From assembly GCA_003223645.1 (NCBI GenBank), contig QHVT01000003.1, forward strand, positions 124,001-188,000: a stretch of 64,000 nt of DNA, read 5' to 3'. This DNA comes from Acidobacteriota bacterium. Its GTDB lineage: Bacteria > Acidobacteriota > Thermoanaerobaculia > Gp7-AA8. How positions within the stretch are numbered: the stretch's first letter is position 1; every line of letters begins with the position of its first letter. The translations under genes were made by a program, and so were the position numbers. Under the pieces are notes generated by a model. The model was not told where the DNA came from and ran no database searches. It saw nothing but the letters and a program-made list of their open reading frames with translations. Below, piece by piece: positions 18,169-29,062 of the stretch.

Positions 18169-19251
18169 ATGGCATTATCGTTCGACAAGAGAATCATCGG
18201 CTACGGTGCGCTGAACCTGCATTTCGACCGGGGCCTCGGCGCCTCCGGCGCAACGGGCGGCAAGACGCTGCTGACCTTTATCCGTTCGCTGTACAAGAAA
18301 GTCAATCACGTCAAAGTCATCATCTTCCGCAAAGCCACGGCGGAAGTGCCCGCGGAAAATGCCATTCAGCTGTATCAACCCGACGGCACGATCAATCAGG
18401 CCTTGATCGACAATTTGAGAGCACTCGTCGAGGAAGCGCGCCGCCTCGAACCGCAATTCTGGGTGCAGATCTGTGTCTGGCATCATCAAGCCATCGCGGA
18501 TCAGCGCGAATATCCGGACAATGCTCCCGCCGTGCTCGCTCCCAACTGGACCGTAGGCGCCGCGAAGCGCCTTCAGGACTACTATGCGCCTTCGGCGTCG
18601 AGGCAGGCGGCCTTCGCAGAGCACAAGAGACTCTTTGAGCGCATCGCCCGGGAATTCAGCGGATACGACAACGTCCTCTTCGAAGTCGGAAATGAGATGC
18701 GGATCTGGAACGATGACCGTCTGCCGGACTCGGACCAGCTCGACCCGGGAAAAGCAGGCGATGAGCGTAACCTCAAGGCCTGGCTCGCCGGCAATCTTCA
18801 GGCATTACGTGGCGCCGCCTCGCGTCCGATCCGCGTGTGCACCAGCAGCGGGATCGATAACGAATACATTTTCTTCAAACCGTCGAGCGGCGGCCTCGAT
18901 GTCGACTTCTACGATTTCCACGCTGGCCAATGGGGAATGACCGACGGAACCAGGGCCAGGAACCCAGACAAGACCAGCACCAAATATCCGGCCGGCATTC
19001 GCGGCTGCAGAGACAACGCCGCGGTCTACAAACCTGGCGCCAAGGTGCTGATCAACACCGACGGTCTTTTCGGCCCCGAGAAATTGGAGACGTCGGCGGA
19101 ATTCGCACAATATATGGAACTGTGGGTGAGAGAGGCGTTTCAGAAGGGCGTGAGCTTCGTGACCAAAGGCTTCTATCCGCCGGGAGTCGCGGATATCAGC
19201 AAACCGATGCTCAACGTCCTGGAGCGCGTCGCCAATTCGATTCCGGAGTGA
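18169..19251 (+). CDS. Possible glycoside hydrolase-like (clan GH-A-like) protein
   Basis: 360 aa without a signal peptide. The order of strands and the segment VLFEVGNEMR (Asn175-Glu176) recall the Asn-Glu acid/base motif at the end of strand 4 in GH5 and other clan GH-A TIM-barrel enzymes; the aromatic-rich WVQICVWHH segment precedes it as expected. I cannot point to the second catalytic glutamate with confidence. The lack of a secretion signal argues for an intracellular or surface-independent role. Transcribed from its own strong promoter. The assignment is a fold-level inference only. Confidence 0.5.
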   Translation: MALSFDKRIIGYGALNLHFDRGLGASGATGGKTLLTFIRSLYKKVNHVKVIIFRKATAEVPAENAIQLYQPDGTINQALIDNLRALVEEARRLEPQFWVQICVWHHQAIADQREYPDNAPAVLAPNWTVGAAKRLQDYYAPSASRQAAFAEHKRLFERIAREFSGYDNVLFEVGNEMRIWNDDRLPDSDQLDPGKAGDERNLKAWLAGNLQALRGAASRPIRVCTSSGIDNEYIFFKPSSGGLDVDFYDFHAGQWGMTDGTRARNPDKTSTKYPAGIRGCRDNAAVYKPGAKVLINTDGLFGPEKLETSAEFAQYMELWVREAFQKGVSFVTKGFYPPGVADISKPMLNVLERVANSIPE

Positions 19252-19277
19252 TACTCTCCGCGATTGAAGGAGAAATC

Positions 19278-19451
19278 ATGGGGCGTCGCACCATTCTCAT
19301 TCTGGCAGTTCTCGCGATCATTGTGTGGCTCGTGCAGTTGACGCCGATGGCGTTCCTGCCCAAAGACGCCGCCGACTTTGCCGGCGGACTGGCGGCCGGA
19401 CTGACCATCGGTGCGATCGTGTCGTGGGTGGTCACGCGATCGCCACAATGA
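19278..19451 (+). CDS. 57-aa membrane peptide of unknown function
   Basis: ATG preceded by a strong AAGGAG at 6-nt spacing. The product has two hydrophobic segments (about 5-22 and 33-52) separated by a short polar PKDAADF loop and ends RSPQ. A perfect GC-rich terminator hairpin begins 12 nt after the stop. The strong start signal and terminator make it a credible gene despite its size. No family recognised. Confidence 0.6.
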   Translation: MGRRTILILAVLAIIVWLVQLTPMAFLPKDAADFAGGLAAGLTIGAIVSWVVTRSPQ

Positions 19452-19463
19452 TCGCTTTGGACT

Positions 19464-19490
19464 GCGGCGGCTTTCGCCGCCGCTTTTGTA
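19464..19490 (+). terminator. Rho-independent terminator
   Basis: Perfect 8-bp stem GCGGCGGC (19464-19471) with loop TTTC and its complement (19476-19483), followed by TTTTG. It serves the 57-aa gene. Confidence 0.75.
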
Positions 19491-19503
19491 TACGTATGAC
19501 AAA

Positions 19504-19522
19504 GCGGCAGCATAGCTGCCGC
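19504..19522. repeat. Short palindrome between convergent genes
   Basis: Stem GCGGCAGC, loop ATA, complement GCTGCCGC. Lies 12 nt beyond the stop of the - strand DUF1569 gene; read on that strand it is followed by TTTGTC and may act as a weak terminator. It may also belong to the palindromic element population. Confidence 0.55.
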
Positions 19523-19533
19523 ACTCCAAAGAA

Positions 19534-19983
19534 CTACACCCCGAACTGCTGCAAATGGTGGTCGATGTGCTTGTACATCATCTCGCCCCATTGCTCACCC
19601 GTCAGCTTCCCGAAGAACGCGTGCGTCTCGTTGGCGGCGGCCGCGGGTCCGCGGTCGACGAACTGTTGGATGAGTCCCTTCAAACGCGTTTGCTCCGCGG
19701 TGAAGTCGCGTTCGTCGGCGACGACGAAGGACGGATCGGTCGGCGAGTTGCGGCTCCACGGTTTCTCGCCGAGGATCGATTTCTTGAAGAACGGCATCAG
19801 GATTTTGCCGATCAGTTTCTGCTTCATCGGGCGGATGCCGGTGCCGGCTTCGAGCGCGATCGCGCAATGACAGAGCGCCTGCGCCGAATTCATTTTTCCC
19901 CATTGGCGCTGGCTGTCCGGTTTCAATGCGTCAAGGCGGCCGAGGAGCGATTCGCGATCTCCGGATTCAAACAATGTTTTCAT
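19534..19983 (-). CDS. DUF1569 (DinB-like fold) protein
   Basis: 149 aa. The pattern (W-K/G-K-M-N/S-x-x-Q-x-L-x-H-C near residue 30, and a C-terminal KHIDHHLQQFG) matches DUF1569, a family with the DinB four-helix fold in which three histidines may bind a metal. The histidines of CHC (about 39) and KHIDHH (about 139-143) are present. Function not established; the family is common in Acidobacteriota and Bacteroidota. A single gene convergent with the 57-aa gene. Confidence 0.8.
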   Translation of the reverse strand: MKTLFESGDRESLLGRLDALKPDSQRQWGKMNSAQALCHCAIALEAGTGIRPMKQKLIGKILMPFFKKSILGEKPWSRNSPTDPSFVVADERDFTAEQTRLKGLIQQFVDRGPAAAANETHAFFGKLTGEQWGEMMYKHIDHHLQQFGV

Positions 19984-20033
19984 AGGTCATGGAAGTTTAC
20001 AGCGCCGACATGACTTTTCGATGCGTTTCGCTC

Positions 20034-20039
20034 TAATTT
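20034..20039 (+). promoter_or_regulatory. Proposed -10 hexamer of a leaderless transcript (cytochrome)
   Basis: TAATTT followed by 6 nt and the ATG at 20046. No Shine-Dalgarno sequence is present. A weak TGACTT lies roughly where a -35 would be. Confidence 0.4.
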
Positions 20040-20045
20040 CGCGTC

Positions 20046-20333
20046 ATGCGCTGGCTCGCGGTCGCGCTCCTGGTCGTCCTGGCGACGGGCAACGTCGCGC
20101 AGCCGGACCCGCCTCCCGCGCACGTCTACTTCGCCAAACACGTCCGTCCGATCCTCGAGGCGAAATGCCAGCCCTGCCACTTCGCGGGCGGCAAGATGTA
20201 CGCGAAGCTTCCCTTCGATCAGCCCTCGACCATCCTCACCCTCGGCGAGAGACTCTTCACGCGCATCCGCGACGAGCAGAGCCGCGCGACGATCCGGCAG
20301 TTCCTCGTGGAAGGAAAAAAGGCCCGCCCCTAA
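20046..20333 (+). CDS. Small periplasmic one-haem c-type cytochrome-like protein
   Basis: 95 aa. Signal peptide (about 1-18), then HVRPILEAKCQPCHF with one CxxCH haem attachment site (about residues 41-45), as in the Planctomycete-type cytochrome C domains that begin with VxPILxxxCxxCH. The C-terminal half is short and shows no obvious distal methionine ligand. It may carry electrons or simply bind haem in the periplasm. Transcribed separately from the CBM9/DUF5916 gene 56 nt downstream, which has its own ribosome-binding site. Confidence 0.7.
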   Translation: MRWLAVALLVVLATGNVAQPDPPPAHVYFAKHVRPILEAKCQPCHFAGGKMYAKLPFDQPSTILTLGERLFTRIRDEQSRATIRQFLVEGKKARP

Positions 20334-20389
20334 CTTTTTCCGCAACTTTCGGTCTCTTGCTACGTAATTCTTCGTACGCTGGAGGATTC

Positions 20390-22600
20390 ATGACCTTTTG
20401 GAGATCTACGCTTCTTCTGCTCCTGCTGCCGGCCGCCGTTGCGCTCGCGGACGCGCCTCCGCCTCCGGGACCGATGACCATCCCGCGTACGAGCGCGCCG
20501 ATCGTCCTCGACGGCGACCTCTCCGACACCGCATGGCAGCAGGCCGCGGTGATCGACAAGTTCTACGAGACTTCGCCCGGCGACAACATTCCCGCGAAAG
20601 TGCGTACCGTCGCGTACGTCACGTACGACAACAAATACTTCTACATCGGCGTCCGTTGCGACGATCCCGATCCGAAGAAAATCCGCGCGCCGTTCGTCGA
20701 CCGCGACGCCGTGATCGGCACCGACGACAACATCGCGGTCTTTCTCGACACCCGTAATGACAAACGGTCGGCGATGGAACTGCGCGTCAATCCGCGCGGC
20801 ATTCAGGGCGACGGTATCTTCAACGACGCCAACCAGAGCGAAGATTTTTCGCCTGATTTTTTCTATGACACGGCGGCGCGCATCGACGACAAGGGATGGA
20901 GCGCGGAGTTCCGCATCCCGTTCTCGTCCCTACGCTATGACCGCGGCGATCCGCAGACCTGGAACATCCTCGTGTGGCGTAATTATCCGCGCGATTTCCG
21001 CTACGCCTTTCATAGCGCGCCGCTGCCGCGCAACTCGAATTGCCTCGTCTGCAATACCCATCCAATTACCGGCCTGACGGGACTGCCGTCGGCCGGCCAT
21101 CTCGTTGCCGCGCCGTATGTGACGGCGGAAAACGTCGCCACTCCGAACGGCGCTCCCGGATCGGGGCTCAGCAGCGGCGATACCGACGGCGACGCGGGAC
21201 TTGACGTGAAGTGGAATCCGAGCGCGAACAATGCGGTCGATCTCACGATCAATCCCGATTTCTCGCAGATCGAGGCGGACGTTCCGCAAATCACGACCAA
21301 TCGGCGCTTCGCCGTGTTCTTTCCCGAAAAACGCCCGTTCTTTCTCGAAGGGTTCGATTTCTTCGACACGCCGTTGAATGTCGCGTACACGCGCACGATT
21401 ACGTCGCCGCGCGCCGGCGCGCGTATTACGGGCAAGAGCGGGCCGATCGGCTATACGGTGCTGGTGACCGAGGACCGCGGGGGCGGATTGACGATCATCC
21501 CCGGTGCGCTGGGCTCGGGATTTGCGCCGCAGGATTTCAAGTCGTACGCGACGATCGGCCGTATGCGGCGCGACTTCGGCTCGTCCTTCGTCGGCGCCGT
21601 CATTACGGACCGTGAGATCAGCGGCGGCGGACACAATCGCGTGCTCGGCCCCGATTTCAACTGGCGTCCCGATCAGAGCAACTCCGTGACCGCGCAGCTG
21701 CTTTACAGCGACACGAAAAATCCCGATCGTCCCGATTTGTCCCCGGTGTGGAACGGCGAGAGCCTGACGTCGCACGCGTTTACGGCCTCCTGGGGCCATC
21801 TCAATGCGACGCATGACTGGTTCTTCAATTTCCGCGACATCGGCGACGCGTTCCGCGCGGACCTCGGCTTCATTCCGCAGGTCGGATATCGCGAGGGCTA
21901 CGGCGAATTCGGCAAGCGCTATTTCCCGGAGAAAGGCAAAATCCGCTTCCTGCGCCCGTTCGTCACCGCCGATCTGCAGACCAATCGCGACGGTGACACG
22001 ATTTTCCAGCAGGCGTCGGTCGGAGTGAACGGCTTCGGCGCGAAGAATCTCCAGTTCTTCCTCAGTCTCTATCCCGGCGAGCGCATTCGCGTCGGCGACG
22101 AACTGCTGCAGCAGACGTATTTCACCTGGCTGGTGCAATACGACCCGTCGCGCCGCCTGCCGCGCGTCTCATTACAGGGCCGTACCGGCCAGTCGATCGA
22201 TTTCTCGAGCGGCACGGTCGGCAACGGAACGTCATTGACGGCGACTGCGACAGTGCGCCCGATGGACCGCATCGACCTGCAACTCAACGCCAGCCGCGAA
22301 TGGCTCGACGCCGACGCCGGTCGCGTGTTCACGGAGACGATCGAGCGCCTCCGCGCACAATACAGTTTCTCGGCAAAATCGCTGCTGCGCGTCATCGCCC
22401 AATACGACAATATCGAATTCGGTGACGGCGGCGCCCACGCCGGAAATTTCCTCGGCTCCGTCCTCTACAGTTACAAACTGAACTGGCAGACCGTGCTCTT
22501 CCTCGGCTACGGCGACGATCGCGTGATTCTGCCGAACAACGACCTCGCGAAGACCGGTCGTTCGCTGTTCTTCAAGGTGAGCTACGCCTACCAGCGGTAA
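20390..22600 (+). CDS. CBM9-like/DUF5916 outer-membrane-associated protein
   Basis: 736 aa from the ATG preceded by GGAGG; the reading frame stays open upstream, but without a better start. Signal peptide (about 1-21), a family 9 carbohydrate-binding/DOMON-like beta-sandwich (about 35-215, containing PIVLDGDLSDTAW), then DUF5916 (about 245-736), a region of amphipathic strands predicted to form an outer-membrane beta-barrel and ending with alternating aromatic residues. Such proteins are frequent in Acidobacteriota and are thought to bind glycans at the cell surface; direct evidence is scant. Confidence 0.85.
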   Translation: MTFWRSTLLLLLLPAAVALADAPPPPGPMTIPRTSAPIVLDGDLSDTAWQQAAVIDKFYETSPGDNIPAKVRTVAYVTYDNKYFYIGVRCDDPDPKKIRAPFVDRDAVIGTDDNIAVFLDTRNDKRSAMELRVNPRGIQGDGIFNDANQSEDFSPDFFYDTAARIDDKGWSAEFRIPFSSLRYDRGDPQTWNILVWRNYPRDFRYAFHSAPLPRNSNCLVCNTHPITGLTGLPSAGHLVAAPYVTAENVATPNGAPGSGLSSGDTDGDAGLDVKWNPSANNAVDLTINPDFSQIEADVPQITTNRRFAVFFPEKRPFFLEGFDFFDTPLNVAYTRTITSPRAGARITGKSGPIGYTVLVTEDRGGGLTIIPGALGSGFAPQDFKSYATIGRMRRDFGSSFVGAVITDREISGGGHNRVLGPDFNWRPDQSNSVTAQLLYSDTKNPDRPDLSPVWNGESLTSHAFTASWGHLNATHDWFFNFRDIGDAFRADLGFIPQVGYREGYGEFGKRYFPEKGKIRFLRPFVTADLQTNRDGDTIFQQASVGVNGFGAKNLQFFLSLYPGERIRVGDELLQQTYFTWLVQYDPSRRLPRVSLQGRTGQSIDFSSGTVGNGTSLTATATVRPMDRIDLQLNASREWLDADAGRVFTETIERLRAQYSFSAKSLLRVIAQYDNIEFGDGGAHAGNFLGSVLYSYKLNWQTVLFLGYGDDRVILPNNDLAKTGRSLFFKVSYAYQR

Positions 22601-22626
22601 TTCGTCACCGTTTTCTTCGACGGACT

Positions 22627-22713
22627 TGTGGAGCGGCGGCCGCCCTCGGCCGCCGGGTCAATTGGCAGTGATCATCCGCCGTCCTTGGCGCCCGAGGGCG
22701 GGCGCCGCTCCAC
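22627..22713. repeat. Palindromic element, family D (GTGGAGCGGCGGCC), copy 1
   Basis: Left arm GTGGAGCGGCGGCC near 22628 and right inverted arm ending GCCGCTCCACA at 22713, in the gap between the convergent DUF5916 and lipase genes. The inner part is more diverged than in the 71-bp copies. A plausible bidirectional terminator position. Confidence 0.75.
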
Positions 22714-22734
22714 AGGCTGGCTGAAGCCCGGCGA

Positions 22735-23739
22735 TCACACCGTGATGCTCGGATTGGGCCACTGGTCCTGGCCGGCCCAGATGAGGTAGGCGGTCGTGTG
22801 CTGATACGCCGCCTCGGCGAAATACTCTTTGATGTCCGTGATTTTCGGGTTCTGCTGTGTTCCGGTAAAGGTCGCCGGTTGCGGATTGAGCGGTGTGTAG
22901 TGGTCGTGCTCGATGACGGCGAGCACGATATCGACGGCGACGGCGACGGGATCGATCCTGCTCCCATAGAGCGTCGACAATTCCTTCATGTGGGGCGTGT
23001 CCCAGGCGTGGGGAACGACGTCGATCGAATTCCAGACCCGCTGCAGATTCGGAAATTTGCTCTGGAAATAGCCGGCGAATCCGGCGTCGCCGGGAGTCGG
23101 GCCGGCGAACGCGAACGGGTAAAGCGTCGCATGATTGTCGGCGTCCCACGTCGACTTCAGATCTTCGAGCGCCAGCGTGAGCGTCGGCGCGAGCGCGCCG
23201 CCGAGGCTGTGGCCGGCCGTATAAATGTTGATCGGACCGTTGTTGGTCAGCGTGCTGAGGAAACTGACGAGCCGCAATCCGACGCCCGGGAGCGGATCGC
23301 AGGGCGGCGTGATATTGAGCAGGACCGTGAGTCCGATCGACGTGCCGTGGGACATGCGCGGCGTCGGCTGGAAATTGTTGGGATAAGGCCAGCGAACGGT
23401 CCCGTCGACGAGGAAATCCTCGAGGACCCAGTCGGCGAGAGAATACGGATCGGTCCCGGCGATCGCGAACGCGTAATCATTCGTGTCGCCGTTCTGTACC
23501 ACGTAAAGGACGTTGTCGATGTGGCGTCCCTCGAGATTGATCGGGAACGAGTAAATCGCCGGTCCCCAGATCACTTTCCAGGCCGCGTTGTATTCGGAAT
23601 TGAGCGTCTGCAGACGTCCCTGAATCAATGGATACAATTGCTGCGCGGTCGCGCAGTCCTTCGTGTACGGGTTCTTGTCGTCGATACCGGCGGAAAACGA
23701 AAGCCAAAGCATGGTCTGGGCCGGATTCGTAAAGCTCAT
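22735..23739 (-). CDS. Class-3 (fungal-type) lipase family protein
   Basis: 334 aa. Contains the nucleophile elbow GHSLGG (Ser within GxSxG) in the strand-turn-helix context of Lipase_3, preceded by an oxyanion-type AIAGTDPYS segment and followed by the FAGPTPGD loop with the expected aspartate; a candidate catalytic histidine is in EHDHYTPL near the C-terminus. No signal peptide. AAAGGAGAG lies 7 nt before the ATG and overlaps the end of the kinase gene, whose stop is only 2 nt upstream, so translation is probably coupled to the kinase. Confidence 0.85.
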   Translation of the reverse strand: MSFTNPAQTMLWLSFSAGIDDKNPYTKDCATAQQLYPLIQGRLQTLNSEYNAAWKVIWGPAIYSFPINLEGRHIDNVLYVVQNGDTNDYAFAIAGTDPYSLADWVLEDFLVDGTVRWPYPNNFQPTPRMSHGTSIGLTVLLNITPPCDPLPGVGLRLVSFLSTLTNNGPINIYTAGHSLGGALAPTLTLALEDLKSTWDADNHATLYPFAFAGPTPGDAGFAGYFQSKFPNLQRVWNSIDVVPHAWDTPHMKELSTLYGSRIDPVAVAVDIVLAVIEHDHYTPLNPQPATFTGTQQNPKITDIKEYFAEAAYQHTTAYLIWAGQDQWPNPSITV

Positions 23740-23741
23740 AT

Positions 23742-26117
<2,376 letters not shown>

Positions 26118-26126
26118 CGACGGCGA

Positions 26127-26238
26127 GATCATAGGCGCAGAGGCGCAGAGGCTCAAAGGCGCGGAGTTTTGTATCGCGAACCGTTACACGAATGAATCCT
26201 TGGAGCCTAGGAGCCCTTGCGCTTCTGCGCCTATGATC
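26127..26238. repeat. Palindromic element, family H (ATAGGCGCAGAGGCGCAG)
   Basis: Left arm GATCATAGGCGCAGAGGCGCAG from 26127 and right inverted arm ending GCGCCTATGATC at 26238, with a central stretch of about 60 nt. It fills the region between the divergent kinase and aminopeptidase genes; upstream start codons for both genes would be inside it. The right arm supplies a TATGAT hexamer 9 nt before the aminopeptidase ATG. Confidence 0.75.
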
Positions 26239-26246
26239 ACGCCGCA

Positions 26247-28100
26247 ATGAAGCGCTCTCTCATCCTGACAGTTCTCGTTCTCGCTGCCGCCTGTACCAAA
26301 GAAACTACCGCCCCGCCGCCCACGTCCACGCAGCCTCCGCCGAAGCCGCAGCTCGCGTTCGTGCGCGATGCGCATTCGTATGCGAATCCTTCCGAGGTGC
26401 GGGTCGAGCACGTTGCGCTCGACTTGAAAGTGGACTTCGCGAAGAAGCAGCTTTCGGGAACGGCGGCGCTGCGGATCGAGAAGCAGGCGGATGCAAAGAC
26501 GCTCATTCTCGACACGGCAGGCCTCGACATTCACTCCGTGAAGTTGCAGCCCGGCGATGCGAGCGCTCCGTTCGTGCTCGCGCCCGACGATCCGATCCTC
26601 GGACGCAAACTCGAGATTCCGATCAACGCCGACACCGCCGGCGTCACCATCGATTACACAACGCATCCCGATGCGCGCGCGCTGCAGTGGCTCGAGCCGG
26701 CGATGACGGCGGGGAAAAAGCATCCCTTCCTGCTCTCGCAGTCGCAGGCGATCAACGCGCGCACGTGGGTGCCGCTGCAGGACACGCCGCAGGTGCGCTT
26801 CACGTACGAGGCGACGTTGCACGTGCCGAAGGAACTGTCGGCGGTGATGAGCGCGGAGAATTCGGGCGCGCGCAACGCCGACGGCGTCTATCACTTCAAG
26901 ATGCCGCAGCCGATTCCGTCGTATCTGCTCGCGATCGCGGTCGGCGATCTCGTGTATCGCCCGTACGACAATCGCAGCGGCGTGTTCGCCGAACCGGCGA
27001 CAATTGACGCGGCCGTGCACGAATTCGCCGATACGCCGAAGATGATCGCGGCCGCGGAGGAGTTGTACGGTCCGTATCGCTGGGGCAAGTACGACCTCCT
27101 CGTGCTGCCGCCGAGCTTCCCGTACGGCGGGATGGAGAACCCTCGGCTCACGTTTCTCACGCCGACGGTGATCGCCGGCGACCGCTCGCTGGTCTCGCTC
27201 ATCGCGCACGAGCTCGCGCATTCGTGGTCGGGGAATCTCGTCACGAACGCGACGTGGAACGACTTCTGGATCAACGAAGGATTCACGACGTATTTCGAAC
27301 ATCGCATCTCCGAGAAGCTGTACGGACACGAATACTCGGAGATGCTCTGGCAGCTCGGGCTCACCGATCTGAAAGACGAGCTGTCGACGCTGCCGCCGAA
27401 AGACCAGGGCCTCTACATCGATCTCGGGGGACGCAATCCCGACGACGCGCCGGGCATCGTCTACGAGAAAGGCGCGCTGTTTCTGCGTCTGCTCGAAGAG
27501 ACGGCGGGACGCGCTCGCTGGGACCAGTTCCTGCGCACGTACTTCGACACGTTCGCGTTCCAGCCGATGACGACGAAGCGGCTCCTGGAGTATCTGAAGA
27601 CGACGCTGCCGGATGTCGTGAAGCGCGTGAACGTGGATGAATGGGTGTACGGATCGGGGATTCCGGCGAACGCGCCCAAGCCGGCGTCGCAGGCATTCGC
27701 GCGCGTGGAGGCGGACGCGAAGCGATTCGCGGAAGGCGCGCCGGCGCGGTCGATCGACATGTCGAAGTGGTCGTCGCACGAGCGCGTGCACTTCATTCAG
27801 TCGCTGCCGAATCTCTATCCGGAGCGGCTCGAGTCGCTCGATCAGCAGTTCCACTTCAGCGACAGCGGCAACAGCGAAGTGCTCTCGGCGTGGCTGGAGA
27901 AGGCGCTCGACAGCGGATACAAAGGCGTCTACCCGGCGGTCGAGCGGTTCCTCACGACGCAGGGACGGCGCAAGTTCCTCAAGCCGCTGTACGAGCGGCT
28001 GGCGAAGAGCGACATCGCGCTCGCGCGGAGGATTTACGCGAAGGCGCGGCCGTCCTATCATCCCGTCTCGCAGTCGACGATCGACGAGATCTTGAAATAA
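26247..28100 (+). CDS. M1-family zinc aminopeptidase (leukotriene A4 hydrolase-like), lipoprotein
   Basis: 617 aa. N-terminal lipoprotein signal (LAAAC, lipobox Cys about residue 16) and a Pro-rich linker. Beta-sandwich domain, then the catalytic domain with the exopeptidase motif GGMENP and zinc site HELAH (His321, Glu322, His325) plus Glu344 in NEGF, the exact HExxH-x18-E spacing of M1. The C-terminal helical domain resembles LTA4H-type enzymes. The start chosen excludes codons in the palindromic element. Likely anchored in the periplasm, trimming peptides. Divergent from the kinase. Confidence 0.92.
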   Translation: MKRSLILTVLVLAAACTKETTAPPPTSTQPPPKPQLAFVRDAHSYANPSEVRVEHVALDLKVDFAKKQLSGTAALRIEKQADAKTLILDTAGLDIHSVKLQPGDASAPFVLAPDDPILGRKLEIPINADTAGVTIDYTTHPDARALQWLEPAMTAGKKHPFLLSQSQAINARTWVPLQDTPQVRFTYEATLHVPKELSAVMSAENSGARNADGVYHFKMPQPIPSYLLAIAVGDLVYRPYDNRSGVFAEPATIDAAVHEFADTPKMIAAAEELYGPYRWGKYDLLVLPPSFPYGGMENPRLTFLTPTVIAGDRSLVSLIAHELAHSWSGNLVTNATWNDFWINEGFTTYFEHRISEKLYGHEYSEMLWQLGLTDLKDELSTLPPKDQGLYIDLGGRNPDDAPGIVYEKGALFLRLLEETAGRARWDQFLRTYFDTFAFQPMTTKRLLEYLKTTLPDVVKRVNVDEWVYGSGIPANAPKPASQAFARVEADAKRFAEGAPARSIDMSKWSSHERVHFIQSLPNLYPERLESLDQQFHFSDSGNSEVLSAWLEKALDSGYKGVYPAVERFLTTQGRRKFLKPLYERLAKSDIALARRIYAKARPSYHPVSQSTIDEILK

Positions 28101-28109
28101 AAATAATCG

Positions 28110-28138
28110 TTGAAATCGAAAATAACTCGGTAGATAAT
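28110..28138 (+). promoter_or_regulatory. Sigma-70-type promoter
   Basis: TTGAAA (28110-28115), 17-nt spacer, GATAAT (28133-28138) in an AT-rich gap; each hexamer matches consensus at 5 of 6 positions. It would drive the TPR gene at 28178 and the overlapping secreted-protein gene. Confidence 0.65.
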
Positions 28139-28177
28139 CGCGGCGTTTAGGTCCCCCTGGCAAAAACTGAACGAGCA

Positions 28178-29062
28178 ATGAGCAATCGCGATACGAAAGC
28201 GCGCGAACTTTGCGAAGCCGGCCTCCGGAAGATGTGGGAGAGCGAGGTGGAGCCGGCGCTCGATCTGTATTCGCGGGCGCTCGAGATCGCGAAGGACGAA
28301 GAGCTCCGCGAGATGATCACGATCCGCAAGGCGGAGGCTCTGATCGCGGCGAACATCGACGGTCCGGAGATCCCGATGCTCGCGCAGATCGTGATGCGGC
28401 GCCGCACGCCGCGGCACGTTTACCTCGCCGCCCTCGCGCTCATGCGCCGCTACGTCGAAGCCGACGATCTCCGCCGCGGAATCTTTTACGGTGAGATCGG
28501 ACGAAAGGCCGCGGAGGAGTTGGGCGATCCGATGGCCCGCGCCAGCATCCTGAACGGACTCGGAATCTCGCTGGCCGCCAATTCCGATTTCGTCGCGGCG
28601 CTCGATGCGCTCGAAGAAGCGTACGACGCGCTCTGCCTGCTGGACGACAACCGCGTCGATGTCCAGCTGATGCGTCCGACGATCGTCGGCAACATCGGCG
28701 GCGTGAAAGTCGCGAACGGCGAGACGATGGCCGGCATTCGCCTTCTCGAAAAGGCGCTCCCGCTTCTCGACGGCGATTACCTCGTCGCCGAAGTCATGCT
28801 CGATCTCGGCTTCGGCTACTGCGACCTCGGCGAATACGAAACAGCGAAGCCGTTCGGCCGCCGCGCGCTCGCGCTCGCAAGCGTCGACCGGCAGGTTCGC
28901 AATGCGAACTATCTCCTGGGACGGATCGCGTCCGCCGCCGGCGAATACGACGAAGCAGCCCAATACTTCGAAGTCGTGGCCGGCTATTACTCCGAATATC
29001 CGAACTGCAAAGAATTGCTCATGACCGTAGATGTTTCCCGGGTCGTTAATTGGAAAGCGTGA
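28178..29062 (+). CDS. Tetratricopeptide-repeat protein
   Basis: 294 aa, cytoplasmic, almost entirely helical with several degenerate TPR units (about residues 12-45, 120-155, 165-195, 205-240 and 245-275). Such repeats mediate protein contacts; no catalytic domain is present. The stop TGA overlaps the start of the next gene (TGATG), so the two are likely translated together. Function unknown. Confidence 0.75.
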   Translation: MSNRDTKARELCEAGLRKMWESEVEPALDLYSRALEIAKDEELREMITIRKAEALIAANIDGPEIPMLAQIVMRRRTPRHVYLAALALMRRYVEADDLRRGIFYGEIGRKAAEELGDPMARASILNGLGISLAANSDFVAALDALEEAYDALCLLDDNRVDVQLMRPTIVGNIGGVKVANGETMAGIRLLEKALPLLDGDYLVAEVMLDLGFGYCDLGEYETAKPFGRRALALASVDRQVRNANYLLGRIASAAGEYDEAAQYFEVVAGYYSEYPNCKELLMTVDVSRVVNWKA